A DNA stretch of 64,000 nt. Source: Candidatus Cryptobacteroides gallistercoris (GTDB lineage Bacteria; Bacteroidota; Bacteroidia; Bacteroidales; UBA932). Shown here piece by piece: positions 62,566-64,000 of the stretch. The DNA lies in contig JADIMJ010000047.1 of assembly GCA_017694835.1 (NCBI GenBank), forward strand, positions 1 through 64,000. The letters run 5' to 3'. Below the pieces are notes generated by a model. It was not told the DNA's origin, did no database searches, and saw nothing but the letters and a program-made list of their open reading frames with translations. The translations under genes were made by a program, and so were the position numbers. Position 1 is the stretch's first letter. Every line of letters starts with the position of its first letter.

Positions 62566-62631
62566 AAATCGCGCCCGGTGGGAGGTATAAATGGCCTCCA
62601 CCGGGCGCGATATTAAATGTCCCGCCTCCGC
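62566..62631. repeat. Hairpin repeat, copy 4, with GCGGAGGCGGG unit
   Basis: The 43 bases at 62566-62608 are identical to copy 3; here the stem extends further (ATCGCGCCC / GGGCGCGAT). On the minus strand GCGGAGGCGGGACATTT (62615-62631) lies next to it and points toward the hairpin, as in copy 1. It fills the gap between the convergent DUF1349 and carboxyltransferase genes. Confidence 0.75.
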
Positions 62632-62665
62632 AAGAAAGGAATCTTCCTCCTCCGCGGCAGGTCTA

Positions 62666-64000
62666 TTATTTTACAAATGCGATGATTTCGCCTTTGGCTA
62701 CCATGTCGCCCTGCTTTGAGCAGATGGCCACGATGCGGCCGTCGACGGCAGGAATGACTTCCTCCATGCCGTAGTAGGTCTGGATGTAGCTCATTGCCTG
62801 GCCGGCCTTTACTTCTGTGCCGACAACAGGGGCGGTGGAGGCGTCGTCCACATCCACCTGCCAGATGAGCTGGCCTTTGACAGGAGCCTGGACAGGAGTG
62901 GCTTCAGGATACTTTTCGGCGATTTTCTCCACATCGTATTTCGGCATTTCCACTACCGGACGGGTGATGACAATCGGGGCGCCGGCCTTTTCCTTGGCGG
63001 CCTCAAGGTCTTTCTTGAAGCGCTCCTTGGCCACGCCGCTCTTGTAGTCGCGGTACTGCCTCTCGTGCATTGCGAATTCAAAGAGCTCCTCGTCGTCCTC
63101 GCCGAAGTCCCAGCCCTCGTCCTTCATCATCTGGCGGTACTTGTCGAGCTCGTTCGGGAATGCATCCTGAGGGTTGCCTGTGTAGAACTCGAGTCCTTTC
63201 TTCTTGGCAATCTCCACGATTTCAGGAGCAAGTTCCCCGGGGAGTTTGCCCATCTTGCCGAGAATCATGTTCCATGTATCCTTGTCGATGGTGGTCCATC
63301 TCGGCTGGCCCTTGAGGATGTTCATGAGGTTCATGAGCGCAGTGTTCTTCACATACTGGCTGAACGGAGTGACAAGCGGCGGATATCCGAGGCGAGGCCA
63401 TACATACTCGACTTCCTGGAACAGCATCACCATGAGGTTGTCAAGGGTGAGTTCCTGCTTGCCCTGGGCGCGGAGTGATGCATTGATTGCCCCGTGGAAG
63501 CCCTTGAGGTCTGCCATCATGGAGCCCATCATTCCGCCAGGGAGGCCGCAGCCCACAAGGAGGGAGCTCATGTGAGAGTTGTTGGGGTCAATCCAGTAGC
63601 CGAGGAATTCGTCTATGAATTTCTGGGTGAGGCGGCGCACTTCCATGTATGCGTCCATGTTGAGGTCCTTCACAAGGAAGCCGTCTGCCTTCATCATCTC
63701 GCGGATGGTGATTACGTCAGGATGTACCTTTCCCCATGAGAGCGGCTCGACGGCCACGTCAAGATAGTCGGCTCCGGCCCTTGCCACCTCAAGCATAGAG
63801 GCAGGGGAGAATCCCGGGCCGCAGTGGCCGTGGTACTGTATCTTTATGTGAGGGTATTTCTTCTTGATTGAGCGGGTGAGCTCACCGAGCATTGTCGGGC
63901 GTCCGATTCCTGCCATGTCCTTGAGGCAGATTTCATCGCAGCCGTATTCGACCACCTTGTCAACGATGCCCATATAATACTCCACGGTGTGGATGGGGGA
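62666..64000 (-). CDS. Oxaloacetate decarboxylase/pyruvate carboxylase-type carboxyltransferase subunit, N-terminus cut by the window
   Basis: The visible 444 residues run off the right edge. They carry the HMGL-like carboxyltransferase barrel (CLKDMAGIGRPTMLGELTRSIKKKYPHIKIQYHGHCGPG, with the HxH metal ligands), the conserved carboxylase domain (KVHPDVITIREMM...EVEYVWPRLGYPPLVTPFSQYV), and a C-terminal biotinyl-like fold (TEVKAGQAMSYIQTYYGMEEVIPAVDGRIVAICSKQGDMVAKGEIIAFVK). In that fold the biotinyl-lysine motif is replaced by GMEE, so this domain looks unable to carry biotin. A separate biotin carrier is expected elsewhere. Confidence 0.9.
   Translation of the reverse strand, partial: SPIHTVEYYMGIVDKVVEYGCDEICLKDMAGIGRPTMLGELTRSIKKKYPHIKIQYHGHCGPGFSPASMLEVARAGADYLDVAVEPLSWGKVHPDVITIREMMKADGFLVKDLNMDAYMEVRRLTQKFIDEFLGYWIDPNNSHMSSLLVGCGLPGGMMGSMMADLKGFHGAINASLRAQGKQELTLDNLMVMLFQEVEYVWPRLGYPPLVTPFSQYVKNTALMNLMNILKGQPRWTTIDKDTWNMILGKMGKLPGELAPEIVEIAKKKGLEFYTGNPQDAFPNELDKYRQMMKDEGWDFGEDDEELFEFAMHERQYRDYKSGVAKERFKKDLEAAKEKAGAPIVITRPVVEMPKYDVEKIAEKYPEATPVQAPVKGQLIWQVDVDDASTAPVVGTEVKAGQAMSYIQTYYGMEEVIPAVDGRIVAICSKQGDMVAKGEIIAFVK

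Overview
The window reads as a stretch of a Bacteroidales chromosome (Bacteroidota) of moderately high GC. Four things point there: Bacteroidota-type promoters (TANNTTTG, often with TTTG about 19 bp upstream), hardly any Shine-Dalgarno sites, family-typical proteins (Oar-like TonB receptor, BACON-domain lipoprotein, DUF6029, Omp28, FHS sugar porters), and a division/cell-wall cluster in Bacteroidota order. I cannot fix the genus; an Alistipes-like or uncultured Bacteroidales lineage would fit.

Layout. 1-600: end of an rRNA operon (23S 3' part, 5S, terminator). 600-10.2 kb: metK with a repeat-rich upstream region, a TonB receptor plus surface-lipoprotein operon, a small unknown gene, two paralogous barrel proteins and a YgjP-type metallopeptidase. 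10.1-20.1 kb: rpsO-pnp, S41 protease with a coupled MATE pump, rdgB-recO, a sulfatase, a 54-residue rubredoxin missed by the ORF track, and an iron-type SOD. 20.1-21.3 kb: an AT-rich orphan gene, then about 660 bp without a protein gene that holds a promoter-terminator pair and several repeats. 21.3-25.2 kb: a sugar-uptake locus, FHS transporter - ROK kinase - FHS transporter. 25.2-30.1 kb (minus): gltX, small membrane protein, rpiB, truB, MATE pump. 30.1-45.9 kb (minus): 13-gene dcw cluster, mraZ-rsmH-ftsL-ftsI-murE-mraY-murD-ftsW-murG-murC-ftsQ-ftsA-ftsZ, with very short gaps or overlaps. 46-53.6 kb: M23 endopeptidase, cardiolipin synthase, miaB, LEA-like lipoprotein, SPOR protein, rpoN, upp. 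53.9-60 kb: an envelope operon of a large lipoprotein, TlpA-like thioredoxin, DUF6029 barrel and Omp28-type lipoprotein. 60-64 kb: radC, a luxR/DUF1349 divergent pair, and the C-terminal part of a carboxyltransferase.

Most coding content is core metabolism, cell division and envelope biogenesis. The less expected signals are non-coding: (i) a dispersed family of hairpin repeats (four copies), two of them sharing 43 identical bases and bracketing the luxR/DUF1349 pair, some with inward-pointing GCGGAGGCGG..CATTT units nearby; (ii) four 10-bp-spaced GTGGAAAA-type repeats upstream of mraZ that fit a MraZ operator; (iii) an 18-bp palindrome placing a TACCTTTG promoter box on each strand between luxR and DUF1349; (iv) a short promoter-to-terminator transcription unit upstream of the sugar locus; and (v) paired GCAATATTGC palindromes between the first sugar transporter and the kinase. 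No CRISPR array, integrase, transposase or recognised defence system is present. Start codons were set by family alignment from memory and by promoter position; no database search was run.
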